NCBI GenBank assembly: GCA_964535025.1
Contig: CAZHRW010000145.1
Span: forward strand, 1-18,344
Source of the DNA: JAAYZK01 sp964535025
Lineage (GTDB): Bacteria; Planctomycetota; Phycisphaerae; SM23-33; FEN-1343
Length of the DNA stretch: 18,344 bases
Reading direction: 5' to 3'
The position numbers and the translations under genes are program-made. The number at the start of each line of letters is the position of its first letter. Position 1 is the first letter of the stretch. Positions 1-7,048 of this stretch are shown here, in pieces. The notes under the pieces are model-generated. The model was not told the DNA's origin and ran no database searches. It saw only the letters and a program-made list of their open reading frames with translations.

Positions 1-1
1 T

Positions 2-640
2 TCACTCGCTGCTCTGCCGGATGTTCCGGTGTCGCGACGGAGCGAAGCGCCCCAAGCCGCGAAGCGTCGCGGCGGGCCGCTTCGTATCATCCTCTTCCAG
101 TCCGCCACCTGCTCCGGCTGCCGGCGCACGCAGGAGGCCGTGGAAGAGGCCAAGGGCAGGTTTGGCGATCGGATCGAGGTTCTCTGGGAGAACTTCGACG
201 ACGATCCGGGCGCGTTCCGTCGGCTGTTTCTCTTCGAGGATCACTACGGCGTCGGAGCGGATGAACAGCCGCCGACGTTGTTCGTGGGCGACGCCTACAT
301 CAGCGGTATCGATGCGATCCAGAAAACGCTCCACGATGTCATTGCCGCGGAGCTTCAAGCCGGGCATGCGACGTACGTTCTGCCGGCGGCCGGCGGCGAG
401 TCGGGCGAAACCGCCGCGAAGGCAGATGAGGGCTTGCTGAAGCGTTTCGATTGGTTCAGTGCGGGAGCGGCCTTCGTACGCTCCGTCAGTGACTGGCGCT
501 TCTGCCCCGAACTGCGCCAGCCCCCGCCGGAGCGGCCCCTCAACATCACCCCCGCCTCTCTGCTCATCCCGCGCGCCGCAACGCGACACGAGAGCAGGCG
601 AGGATGTTCTTCGGGATCGTCTGGACAGGTTTATGGATGA
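2..640 (+). CDS. Thioredoxin-fold protein with CSGC motif, 5'-partial
   Basis: The frame is open from the window edge, so the start may lie outside; the first internal candidate is GTG at 29. Numbered from that GTG, a beta strand leads into a C28-S-G-C31 redox pair (TCSGC), and a QPPTLFVGD segment around residues 80-88 supplies the cis-proline (P82) typical of thioredoxin folds. By family knowledge such proteins reduce or shuttle disulfides, usually at or outside the membrane. The thioredoxin part ends near residue 115. The following KRFDWFSAGAAF resembles a lead-in to a DsbD/CcdA-type membrane domain, but no hydrophobic helices follow; the tail is Pro/Arg-rich and unlike anything I recognise. 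In another frame, bases 604-729 read as a hydrophobic stretch (FFGIVWTGLWMTNVFGAL), so a frameshift or deletion may have broken a longer gene. The thioredoxin fold is fairly secure; the C-terminus is uncertain. Confidence 0.7.
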   Translation, partial: SLAALPDVPVSRRSEAPQAAKRRGGPLRIILFQSATCSGCRRTQEAVEEAKGRFGDRIEVLWENFDDDPGAFRRLFLFEDHYGVGADEQPPTLFVGDAYISGIDAIQKTLHDVIAAELQAGHATYVLPAAGGESGETAAKADEGLLKRFDWFSAGAAFVRSVSDWRFCPELRQPPPERPLNITPASLLIPRAATRHESRRGCSSGSSGQVYG

Positions 641-750
641 CCAACGTGTTCGGTGCATTGCAGCTCGCACACAAGGACGGGTGGGTCCGTACCCTCGGCC
701 AAGCGACCGACGTTGCCTCGGAGCCTTAGCTCTTATCTAATCGACGGCCG

Positions 751-1857
751 TCACCTGTCCCCCATGGGCTCGACAAGGTCCCAGGCCTCCAGCAGTTTGC
801 GCGTGCCGACGGGCATGGCCAGCGAGGCGAATTCGCAGGGGCGCACCCAGCGCAGGCGTGTGTGGTAGCGGGGCTGCGGACGGCCGCGGGGGGACTCGCA
901 GCGGTACAGGTGCAGCGTGACCGAAAAGTGCGTGTAGGCGTGGTCGACGGTGGCGAGGCGGGGACCGACGTCGACGGTAAGTCCTGTTTCTTCAACGATT
1001 TCCCGTTGGAGAGCCTCGGCGTACATCTCGCCGGGGCGGACCTTGCCGCCGGGGAATTCCCACAGGCCGCCGAGCATGGCGCCGTCGGGACGTTGGCCCA
1101 GTAAGTATCGGCTCCGCCTGTGGATAGCACCGACGACCACCTCGTGGTGCGGCGTGGCGCCCCTGGGCGTCCGCACGGGCAAGACCTCCTGGCGCCCCGA
1201 GGCGGCTGCATCGCAAGCCTTTCGGACGCAACAGGTTAAGCATTGCGGCGCCCGCGGGGTGCAGATGCGGGCCCCCAGTTCCATCATCGCCTGGTTCACG
1301 TCGCCCGGGCGATAGGCCGTGACCATCGCCTCGGCGGCCCGCCACAGCTCGGCCTCGACGGCGGGCAGGTCGATGGAGTCCTCAATCGCTAAGATACGTG
1401 CCAGAATGCGCTTAACGTTCCCATCCAGGACGGCCGCCGCCTCGGAGAACGCGATGGAGGCGATGGCCGCGGCGGTGTAGCGGCCGATGCCCGGCAGGGC
1501 CCGCCAGCCGTCGGCCGTCCGGGGCAGACGACCGTCGAGCTGGTCGACGACGACGCGGGCGGCCTTCTGTAAGTTCTTGGCTCGCCTGTAGTAACCGAGG
1601 CCCTCCCACTGCTTGAGCACCGCGTCGATCTCCGCGGCCGCGAGGGCCTCGACGCTCGGGAACGCCGCGAGAAACCGCTCGTAGTACGGCTCGACGGTGG
1701 CGACCTGTGTCTGCTGGAGCATAACCTCCGATATCCACACAGGATACGGCTCCGTCGTCCGCCGCCACGGCAGGTCCCGCGCCTCGCGGTCGTACCAGCG
1801 CAGCAGGGCCCGCCGCAATCTCCTCCGCTTCGTCAACAGGGCTTCGGTCGCACTCAT
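751..1857 (-). CDS. mutY: A/G-specific adenine DNA glycosylase (MutY) with intact Nudix-box C-terminus
   Basis: Base-excision repair enzyme that removes adenine mispaired with 8-oxoguanine; cytoplasmic. I chose the ATG at 1857 (368 aa) because the protein then begins just ahead of the MutY fold. SEVMLQQTQVA carries the catalytic Glu44, LPGIGRYTAAAI (121-132) is the helix-hairpin-helix, and LDGNVKR carries catalytic Asp145. Cys199, 206, 209 and 215 (C-x6-C-x2-C-x5-C) form the [4Fe-4S] site. The C-terminal domain normally recognises 8-oxoG with a degenerate MutT fold, but residues 271-293 here match the full Nudix signature G-x5-E-x7-R-E-U-x-E-E-x-G-U. The domain may therefore still hydrolyse nucleotides such as 8-oxo-dGTP, which is inference. 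The gene is transcribed divergently from the zupT-like gene. A longer open frame extends upstream to 2184 but overlaps that gene and is not protein-like. Confidence 0.95.
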   Translation of the reverse strand: MSATEALLTKRRRLRRALLRWYDREARDLPWRRTTEPYPVWISEVMLQQTQVATVEPYYERFLAAFPSVEALAAAEIDAVLKQWEGLGYYRRAKNLQKAARVVVDQLDGRLPRTADGWRALPGIGRYTAAAIASIAFSEAAAVLDGNVKRILARILAIEDSIDLPAVEAELWRAAEAMVTAYRPGDVNQAMMELGARICTPRAPQCLTCCVRKACDAAASGRQEVLPVRTPRGATPHHEVVVGAIHRRSRYLLGQRPDGAMLGGLWEFPGGKVRPGEMYAEALQREIVEETGLTVDVGPRLATVDHAYTHFSVTLHLYRCESPRGRPQPRYHTRLRWVRPCEFASLAMPVGTRKLLEAWDLVEPMGDR

Positions 1858-1958
1858 TCGCTCACCAGACCGCCAGTCTACCCGGGCCGCCGGCCCAGGC
1901 GAAGCGGCGGGTCGGTTTCGGAACGCGTTTTGTGGCTGGTGTTTAGCCGTTTCGCCCC

Positions 1959-1964
1959 TATAAT
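1959..1964 (+). promoter_or_regulatory. Perfect -10 hexamer ahead of zupT-like gene
   Basis: TATAAT lies 33 bases before the ATG at 1998, in the region between the divergent mutY and zupT-like genes. No good -35 hexamer is visible at 16-18 bp spacing, so this is a partial promoter call. Confidence 0.45.
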
Positions 1965-1997
1965 ACCAAGCGGGGTCGCTGTGTGAAAGGAACGCCG

Positions 1998-2906
1998 ATG
2001 ACGGCGGTGTGGGTTGCGTTCGGACTGACGCTTTTCGCCGGCCTGGCCACCGGCGTGGGCAGCGCGATCGCCTTCTTCGCCCGTCGGACGAACTACCGCT
2101 TCCTGTCGATCGCGACGGGGTTTTCGGCGGGCGTGATGCTGTACGTGTCCTTTGTCGAGATCTTTTATAAAGGGTTGGAGTCACTTGAGTTACCGGCGGA
2201 GGAGGGAGGCTTCGGCCCCTACTGGGGCCACTGGGTCAACGCCGCGGCGTTCTTCGGCGGGCTGGTTCTGATCGCCGTGATCGACCGGTTCGTCCCCTCG
2301 GCCGAGAACCCCCACACGGTCCACACGCGCGAGGAAATCGCCCCGCTGCGGGATCCCGCGGCGCCGCTGCCGGACTTCGAGCGGATCGCGGCCGATCCGG
2401 CCCATGCGGCGCCGGGGGCGCACGATCACCGCGTTGAGCACGATAAGTTGTTGCGAATGGGGCTGTTTACGGCGCTGGCGCTGACGATTCACAACTTCCC
2501 CGAGGGGCTGGCGACCTTCCTGGCGGCGTTGAACGACCCGGGTGTGGGGCTGGCCATCGCGGTCGCCATTGCGCTGCACAATATCCCTGAGGGCATAAGT
2601 GTTTCCGTGCCAATCTATTACGCTACGGGCAGCCGTCGCAAGGCTTTCGCGTATTCGTTCGCCAGCGGCCTGGCCGAGCCGATCGGGGCGGGGATCGCCT
2701 ACGGGCTGATCCTGCTCGTCGGCGGCGGGCGAATCCCGCCCACGCTCATGGGCGTTCTGTTTGCAGGTGTTGCCGGCATCATGGTTTACATCAGCCTCGA
2801 CGAGCTGCTGCCCACCAGCCGTGCCTACGGGCGGGGCCATGACAGCCTCTACGGCCTCCTGGCCGGTATGATCGTGATGGCACTGAGTTTACTGCTGATG
2901 AAGTGA
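1998..2906 (+). CDS. zupT: ZIP-family divalent metal (zinc) transporter, ZupT-like
   Basis: Inner-membrane importer of zinc and related divalent cations. The ATG at 1998 was chosen over an in-frame GTG at 1983 because AAAGGA sits six bases upstream of it; this gives 302 aa. The ZIP signature is clear: HNFPEG (residues 165-170) and HNIPEG (194-199) supply the paired His/Glu metal ligands of TM4 and TM5, and FSAGVMLYVSFVEI (42-55) and GLAEPIGA (224-231) match ZupT TM2 and TM6. The protein is longer than the roughly 257-aa E. coli ZupT because the TM3-TM4 loop (about 100-152) is expanded and contains scattered histidines (H106, H109, H136, H142, H144, H148), which may bind metal. A sulfatase gene starts 73 bases downstream on the same strand. 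No Zur-like operator could be identified with confidence. Confidence 0.93.
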   Translation: MTAVWVAFGLTLFAGLATGVGSAIAFFARRTNYRFLSIATGFSAGVMLYVSFVEIFYKGLESLELPAEEGGFGPYWGHWVNAAAFFGGLVLIAVIDRFVPSAENPHTVHTREEIAPLRDPAAPLPDFERIAADPAHAAPGAHDHRVEHDKLLRMGLFTALALTIHNFPEGLATFLAALNDPGVGLAIAVAIALHNIPEGISVSVPIYYATGSRRKAFAYSFASGLAEPIGAGIAYGLILLVGGGRIPPTLMGVLFAGVAGIMVYISLDELLPTSRAYGRGHDSLYGLLAGMIVMALSLLLMK

Positions 2907-2916
2907 TGGCTGCCAC

Positions 2917-2945
2917 TTGCGGCGGCGCGGCGCCCGGGTTATGTT
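2917..2945 (+). promoter_or_regulatory. Candidate promoter for sulfatase gene
   Basis: TTGCGG (2917-2922) and TATGTT (2940-2945) are separated by 17 bp and precede the sulfatase ATG (2980) by 34 bases. Both hexamers match the sigma-70 consensus only in part. The gene could instead be read through from the zupT-like gene. Confidence 0.35.
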
Positions 2946-2979
2946 CGGCCGTGAGAACCGACCTTTTGGGAGATCTTTC

Positions 2980-4647
2980 ATGGCTGACTCGCGCCCGAAT
3001 ATCCTGCTGATCCTCAACGATGACATGGGCTTCTCCGACCTCGGCTGCTACGGCGGCGAGGTCGACACGCCGAATCTCAACGCCCTGGCGGACAATGGGT
3101 TGCGTTTCACGCAGTTCTACAACACCGCCCGCTGCAGCCCCTCGCGGGCCAGTCTGCTGACCGGCCTGCACCCCCACCAGGTGGGCGTGGGCATCCTGAC
3201 GGCCTACGACGGGCCCGAAGGGTACGAGGGCCACCTCAACCGCAACGGCGTGACGATCGCGGAGGTCCTTAGCGACGCCGGGTACGGCACTTACATGTCG
3301 GGCAAGTGGCACCTGACCCGCAACGAGGACCTTTACGAGGCCGACGACGACTCCCATCCGCGCAAGCGCGGCTTCCACAAGCACTTCGGGACGCTCGCCG
3401 GGGCCGGCAGCTACTTCACGCCCCGGACCCTCCAGCGGGAGGGGCGGGTCATCGAGCAGGAGGCCCGCGACGATCCGGACTTCTACTACACCGACGCAAT
3501 CTCCGACCAGGCCGTCGCTTACATCGAGGAGCATTTCCGCGACACCCCCGGGCGGCCGTTTTTCCAGTACGTCGCCTACACGGCCCCCCACTGGCCGCTG
3601 CACGCAAAGCCTGCTGACATCGCCAGATACGAAGGCCGCTTCGCCGCCGGCTGGGACAAACTGCGCCAGGCGCGGCTCGAGCGGATGGTGGCGATGGGGC
3701 TGATCGACCCGGCCTGGAAGCTCACGCCGCGGGATCCCGAGGTGGACGCCTGGGACGACGTCGAGCATAAGTCGTGGGAGCAGAGGAGGATGGAGGTCTA
3801 CGCCGCCCAGATCGACTGCATGGACCAGGGGATCGGGCGGATCCTCGACAGCCTGCGGCGGCTGGGGCAGCTCGACAACACGCTGGTGATCTTCCTGGCC
3901 GATAACGGCGGCTGTGCGGAGGAGTTAGCCGGCGAATGGGCGCGGCAACTCGCTCAGCGGAACCGCGAGATCACCAGCGGCAACACCACACCCGACGGCC
4001 GTCCCATCCGCTACGGCAACGATCCCGAGGTAATACCCGGCGACGAAAGCACTTACCAGTCGTACGGCGTGCCGTGGGCGAACCTGTCGAACACCCCGTT
4101 CCGCCTCTACAAGCACTGGACGCACGAGGGCGGGATCGCTACGCCCTTTATCGTCCACTGGCCCAAGGGGTTACCTTCAGCGGCGGCCGGCGGCCTTCGC
4201 CACCAGCCCGCCCAGTTGACCGACGTGATGGCCACCGTCCTGGAGGTCACCGGCGCGGCCTACCCGGCCACCCGCGAGGGGCATGAAGTATTACCCCTTG
4301 AGGGACAGTCGCTTACGCCGATCTTCGAAGACACGGACCGCGACGTGACGCTCTTTTTCGAGCACGAGGGCAACGCCGCGGTCCGCCGCGGGCGGTGGAA
4401 GCTGGTGAAGAACTTCTCCGGCTCCCCCACGGGCAAGCGATCCGGCGGCCAACCTGCAAGCCCAAGCCCCTGGGAGCTTTACGACATCGAGGCGGACCGG
4501 ACCGAGTTGAACGACCTGGCCGGCGCGCGGCCGGAGCTGGTCGAGGAGCTCGCCGCGGCCTGGCAGGCGTGGGCCGAGCGGTCCGGCGTGATACCGCGGG
4601 AGCGGATTCTGGAGATCCAGCGGAGGCGGCGCGAGGGTAACCGGTGA
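2980..4647 (+). CDS. Sulfatase (arylsulfatase family, Cys-type formylglycine), apparently cytoplasmic
   Basis: Alkaline-phosphatase-superfamily hydrolase that cleaves sulfate esters, probably of sugars. The ATG at 2980 (555 aa) was chosen because GGGAG ends seven bases before it and the family fold starts at once (RPNILLILNDDMG). Visible active-site elements are metal ligands D14-D15, the C52-S-P-S-R56 motif whose cysteine becomes formylglycine, GKWH (K109, H111), TAPHWPLH (H204) and LADNGG (D308, N309). The C-terminal subdomain (TPFIVHWPKG, then RRGRWKLV and WELYDIEADRTELNDLA) is typical. No signal peptide is visible even if the open frame is extended upstream to 2917, whereas many planctomycete sulfatases are exported. 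Formylglycine maturation would need a maturase encoded elsewhere. Substrate cannot be read from the sequence. Confidence 0.93.
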   Translation: MADSRPNILLILNDDMGFSDLGCYGGEVDTPNLNALADNGLRFTQFYNTARCSPSRASLLTGLHPHQVGVGILTAYDGPEGYEGHLNRNGVTIAEVLSDAGYGTYMSGKWHLTRNEDLYEADDDSHPRKRGFHKHFGTLAGAGSYFTPRTLQREGRVIEQEARDDPDFYYTDAISDQAVAYIEEHFRDTPGRPFFQYVAYTAPHWPLHAKPADIARYEGRFAAGWDKLRQARLERMVAMGLIDPAWKLTPRDPEVDAWDDVEHKSWEQRRMEVYAAQIDCMDQGIGRILDSLRRLGQLDNTLVIFLADNGGCAEELAGEWARQLAQRNREITSGNTTPDGRPIRYGNDPEVIPGDESTYQSYGVPWANLSNTPFRLYKHWTHEGGIATPFIVHWPKGLPSAAAGGLRHQPAQLTDVMATVLEVTGAAYPATREGHEVLPLEGQSLTPIFEDTDRDVTLFFEHEGNAAVRRGRWKLVKNFSGSPTGKRSGGQPASPSPWELYDIEADRTELNDLAGARPELVEELAAAWQAWAERSGVIPRERILEIQRRRREGNR

Positions 4648-4849
4648 CGAAACCAGGATTTAGGCTGCGAACGGCAGGCTTGAGGCCTGAGGCCTGACGG
4701 CGGCGACGGCGACGGTGACGGCGACGCGGCTTTCCGATGGGCCCGATGGGCCGCGCCGGGGACGATGGCGCGGTCCGGGGGACGCCGGGGGCGGACCTAT
4801 GGGGGACGGAATAGCGCTACAACGCTCCCTGAACACGGCCCGCCGGCCC

Positions 4850-5090
4850 GGCATAAAACCCGAATAATCGGACAGTTTACCCAGTTTAAAGGGCATAAAA
4901 CCCGAATTCTCCGAATTCTCCGAATTCTCAATTCCCCCAGAACCCCCAGGCTGCCCAGCTTGACGCCCCAAATCCCGCGATCGCGGGTTTTCGGCGTATC
5001 CTGTCCCCACATAGATGCGCGCGCCTTGCATCCGGCATAAAACCCGAATTCTCCGGTATTCTACCTGGCTTACCCAGCTTGCCCAGTCTG
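4850..5090. repeat. Three imperfect copies of a CATAAAACCCGAAT...TTACCCAG repeat
   Basis: GGCATAAAACCCGAAT begins at 4850, 4892 and 5034. Each copy is followed at variable distance by a CCCAGYTT segment (4880-4886, 4954-4961, 5073-5080). The second copy is expanded by three perfect tandem nonamers CCGAATTCT at 4902-4928, and the nonamer recurs at 5044. The order of modules is kept but their spacing varies (42, about 140, about 57 bp), unlike the rigid array that follows. Function unknown. Confidence 0.7.
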
Positions 5091-5121
5091 CCTCGAGGCC
5101 TCCGGGGTCGATGCGCGGATG

Positions 5122-5563
5122 AAGATTGTTCAGCCCGGCGTTCATTTTATTAAGGCGCACTTGCACTTTATTGAGAGTCTGGCGCATTTTGTGAAGCCAG
5201 TGCTTAACAATATTGTCCCGACGCTTCATTTTCTGAGCATCACAGAACGGCCAGAACGCGCATCCCCTCGGTCGTGATTAATATTGTTTACAGGATGGTC
5301 ATTTTTATTGGGGAGAACGTGCAGTTTATTCACGGCCGATGTCATTTTATGAAGCGTGGGGTTCACATTGTTGAGCCGGCGCTTCATTTTCTGTGCCGCG
5401 AGCACGGCCGCCAATCCCCACGCCACCGGTCGTCATTAATATTGTTTGGCCGATAGGCACTTTTATTGATCGGCAGCACCACTTTATGGCACAGACTTGG
5501 CATTTTCTTCACGATTTGCTTCACTTTGTTGAACTGGGCGATTACTTTGTTATGCGTCGCTAT
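5122..5563. repeat. Higher-order tandem array: three 158-bp units of six 21-bp subunits
   Basis: Subunits start every 21 bases at 5122-5227, 5280-5385 and 5438-5543, six per block. Each begins with a core close to CAYTTTRTT (or AATATTGTT in the first subunit of blocks two and three), followed by 12 variable bases. The step from the last subunit of one block to the first of the next is 53 bases both times, so blocks repeat every 158 bases. The linkers are related: both contain CGGCC and end in CGGTCGT[G/C]ATT. Subunits at the same position in different blocks resemble each other, for example CATTTTCTG in subunit six of blocks one and two. Read as protein, each block gives heptads (HF[I/V/M]xxx[V/L] on plus, [L/V]NK[M/V]xxx on minus), but 53 and 158 are not multiples of three, so the frame breaks between blocks. 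Confidence 0.85.
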
Positions 5564-5567
5564 TATA
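5562..5567 (-). promoter_or_regulatory. Leftward TATAAT at the edge of the 21-bp array
   Basis: A perfect TATAAT on the minus strand lies just to the right of the last 21-bp subunit and would direct transcription leftward into the array. No -35 element is recognisable, so it could be chance in this A/T-richer patch. Confidence 0.2.
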
Positions 5568-5639
5568 GCATACTGCGGCCTTCGCGGCCGTGGCTGGCCG
5601 GTCTGGCGCGGCGTGTTGAGCGTGTGCGTGGGTTGGGGG

Positions 5640-6947
5640 TTATCGGCGATCCTGTTCGACGATGCGCAGGCCCATGAGGCGGGCGATGTGTTTGAGCTGG
5701 GCGCGCCAGTCGCCGTAGCAGGTCACCTGGTGCCAGCCGAACCACTCGAAGTGCCAGTTGCGCATGACGGTTTCGGCGTCGATCTCGGCGGCCAGCTTGG
5801 TGCGGCAGGCGCGGTCGTCGTTGATATTGGTGACGGTTTTCGCCGTCGACACGGCCATGGCGCGGCTGCGGGCGCTGATGGCGACGGAGGTGACCGTTTG
5901 TCCCAGCGGCAGCAGCGACTGGACCGCCGCGCCGCGGCCGTCTTCGGCGTGGGAGCGGATGCGGTACGGGCAGGGGGGCCCGGCGGCGCCGAGCGGGCGG
6001 CCGGGGGCGACGCAGTGGGCGTAGATGATCTGGTTGGACGCCGTATCGAGCACCGGGTCGGAGACGTAGCCGGGCCGGTCGGCGAGGTAGCGGAAGATCA
6101 TGTGGCTCAGCACGGAGGCCATATCGCCCTCGCAAACTCCGATCTGCCCGTCGTTGCTCATCTGGAAGAAGCCCATGCACGGGTAGGCCTTAAGCTGCCC
6201 GGCGTAGTAGAGGCTGAGGCAGTCGACGGTGATCGCATCGGCGTTGTGGGCCTCGACGAGTTGGCGCATCGCCAGGTACAGCCGTGCCGAGCGGAGCAGT
6301 TCGTCGGCGTCCGGTTCGACAACCGCCTCGGCCTGGCGGATCCACCTGTCGCGGATGTCGGCGGCCGCGGCGTCGGGGATGGTCTCGTAGCGGCCGTTGA
6401 GGGCGTCGGCGTTCAGCGTCACCATTTGCGTGCCGAACAGCTCCGCGATCGGCTTGCCGCCCGCCGGGCCCCAGTGGTCGGGCGAATTGGTCACGCACAG
6501 GACCTTGGCGCGGCGGACCCGCGCGAGGGTTTCGAGGATCTTCGCCGCCGCGACCAGGTCGGCCGGCTCGGTGGACGCGACGGTCGCCACGGGGAGGTGC
6601 TCGGCTTCGATCTGCGAGACGATATTGAGGAACCCGCCGGTGCCGCAATAGGGTTCATCGGCCACGATGGCCGGGCGGACGCGGTCGATCACGTAGCGCA
6701 CCACGTCGGGGGCGATGGCCAGCATCACCACCAGCGCGCCGTCGACGGCGGCGGGCCCGGCGGCCAGGGCCGCCTCGGCGTCGGCCCTCGTGGTGCAGTA
6801 GGCCGGGATGAACCGCACACCCGGGACGGCGGTTTCCAGCATGGCTTGGATCCGCGCGCCCCGGGCGCGGGCGTCGTAGTTCATGTACGGCCAGGTCGGC
6901 CGGTCCGGCGCGGTCTCGGTGAAGATCAATCGAACGGTGGCCTGCAT
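5640..6947 (-). CDS. L-fucose/L-arabinose isomerase-like protein (COG2407-type)
   Basis: Related to aldose-ketose isomerases of the FucI/AraA fold, which interconvert sugars such as L-fucose and L-fuculose using a divalent metal. The ATG at 6947 is preceded by GAGGAC at a suitable distance and gives 435 aa, much shorter than classical FucI (about 590 aa) but usual for the short COG2407 group. TVDCLSLYYAG (240-250) followed by GVCEGDM (270-276, with E273 and D275) matches the segment that supplies metal ligands in this fold. His399 and His406, in NWHFEWFGWHQ, lie where a C-terminal metal-ligand histidine is expected. An AraC-type regulator starts 101 bases away on the opposite strand, a common activator/target arrangement. 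The exact sugar is not readable from sequence, and some members of this group have no proven isomerase activity. Confidence 0.8.
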   Translation of the reverse strand: MQATVRLIFTETAPDRPTWPYMNYDARARGARIQAMLETAVPGVRFIPAYCTTRADAEAALAAGPAAVDGALVVMLAIAPDVVRYVIDRVRPAIVADEPYCGTGGFLNIVSQIEAEHLPVATVASTEPADLVAAAKILETLARVRRAKVLCVTNSPDHWGPAGGKPIAELFGTQMVTLNADALNGRYETIPDAAAADIRDRWIRQAEAVVEPDADELLRSARLYLAMRQLVEAHNADAITVDCLSLYYAGQLKAYPCMGFFQMSNDGQIGVCEGDMASVLSHMIFRYLADRPGYVSDPVLDTASNQIIYAHCVAPGRPLGAAGPPCPYRIRSHAEDGRGAAVQSLLPLGQTVTSVAISARSRAMAVSTAKTVTNINDDRACRTKLAAEIDAETVMRNWHFEWFGWHQVTCYGDWRAQLKHIARLMGLRIVEQDRR

Positions 6948-6992
6948 GGTGCTGTCCTCGTGGTCCCAGGGTCGCGCGCGGCGCGGTATCGG

Positions 6993-7012
6993 TTGTACAA
7001 TTCCGGCGACAA
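6993..7012. promoter_or_regulatory. Possible operator in the isomerase/AraC divergent region
   Basis: A 20-bp stretch begins TTGTACAA (a perfect 8-bp palindrome) and ends ACAA, so TTGT and ACAA arms also flank it as a wider dyad. It is centred in the 101-bp gap between the divergent genes, where an AraC-family protein would be expected to bind. A single occurrence is weak evidence. Confidence 0.25.
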
Positions 7013-7048
7013 CGACCGTGATTTTGCGGCCGTGCGACCCAAAAGCCA

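Larger units (their letters stand above)
4648..5639. other. About 1 kb intergenic repeat island without a convincing gene
   Basis: Between the sulfatase stop and the isomerase stop I see no ORF with a recognisable domain, start signal and coding character. The left part (about 4680-4730) has short tandem repeats (GAGGCCT copies, then GGCGAC-type hexamers). The middle (4850-5090) and right (5122-5563) parts hold the two arrays listed separately. The right part is clearly richer in A/T than the flanking genes. Short open frames exist on both strands but follow the DNA repeats. Confidence 0.7.

Noticed and set aside
1983..1997. GTG at 1983 as start of the zupT-like gene
   Set aside because: The ATG at 1998 has AAAGGA at ideal spacing, and that site would lie inside the coding region if GTG were used.
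5122..5563. CRISPR array
   Set aside because: The conserved cores are only about nine bases and the variable parts 12 bases; there are no 24-40 bp repeats with unique spacers and no cas genes.
5122..5563. Iteron-type replication origin
   Set aside because: The 21-bp step is like plasmid iterons, but only one weak DnaA-box-like site (TTATTCACG at 5326-5334) is seen and no rep, dnaA or par gene is nearby. It remains possible but unsupported.
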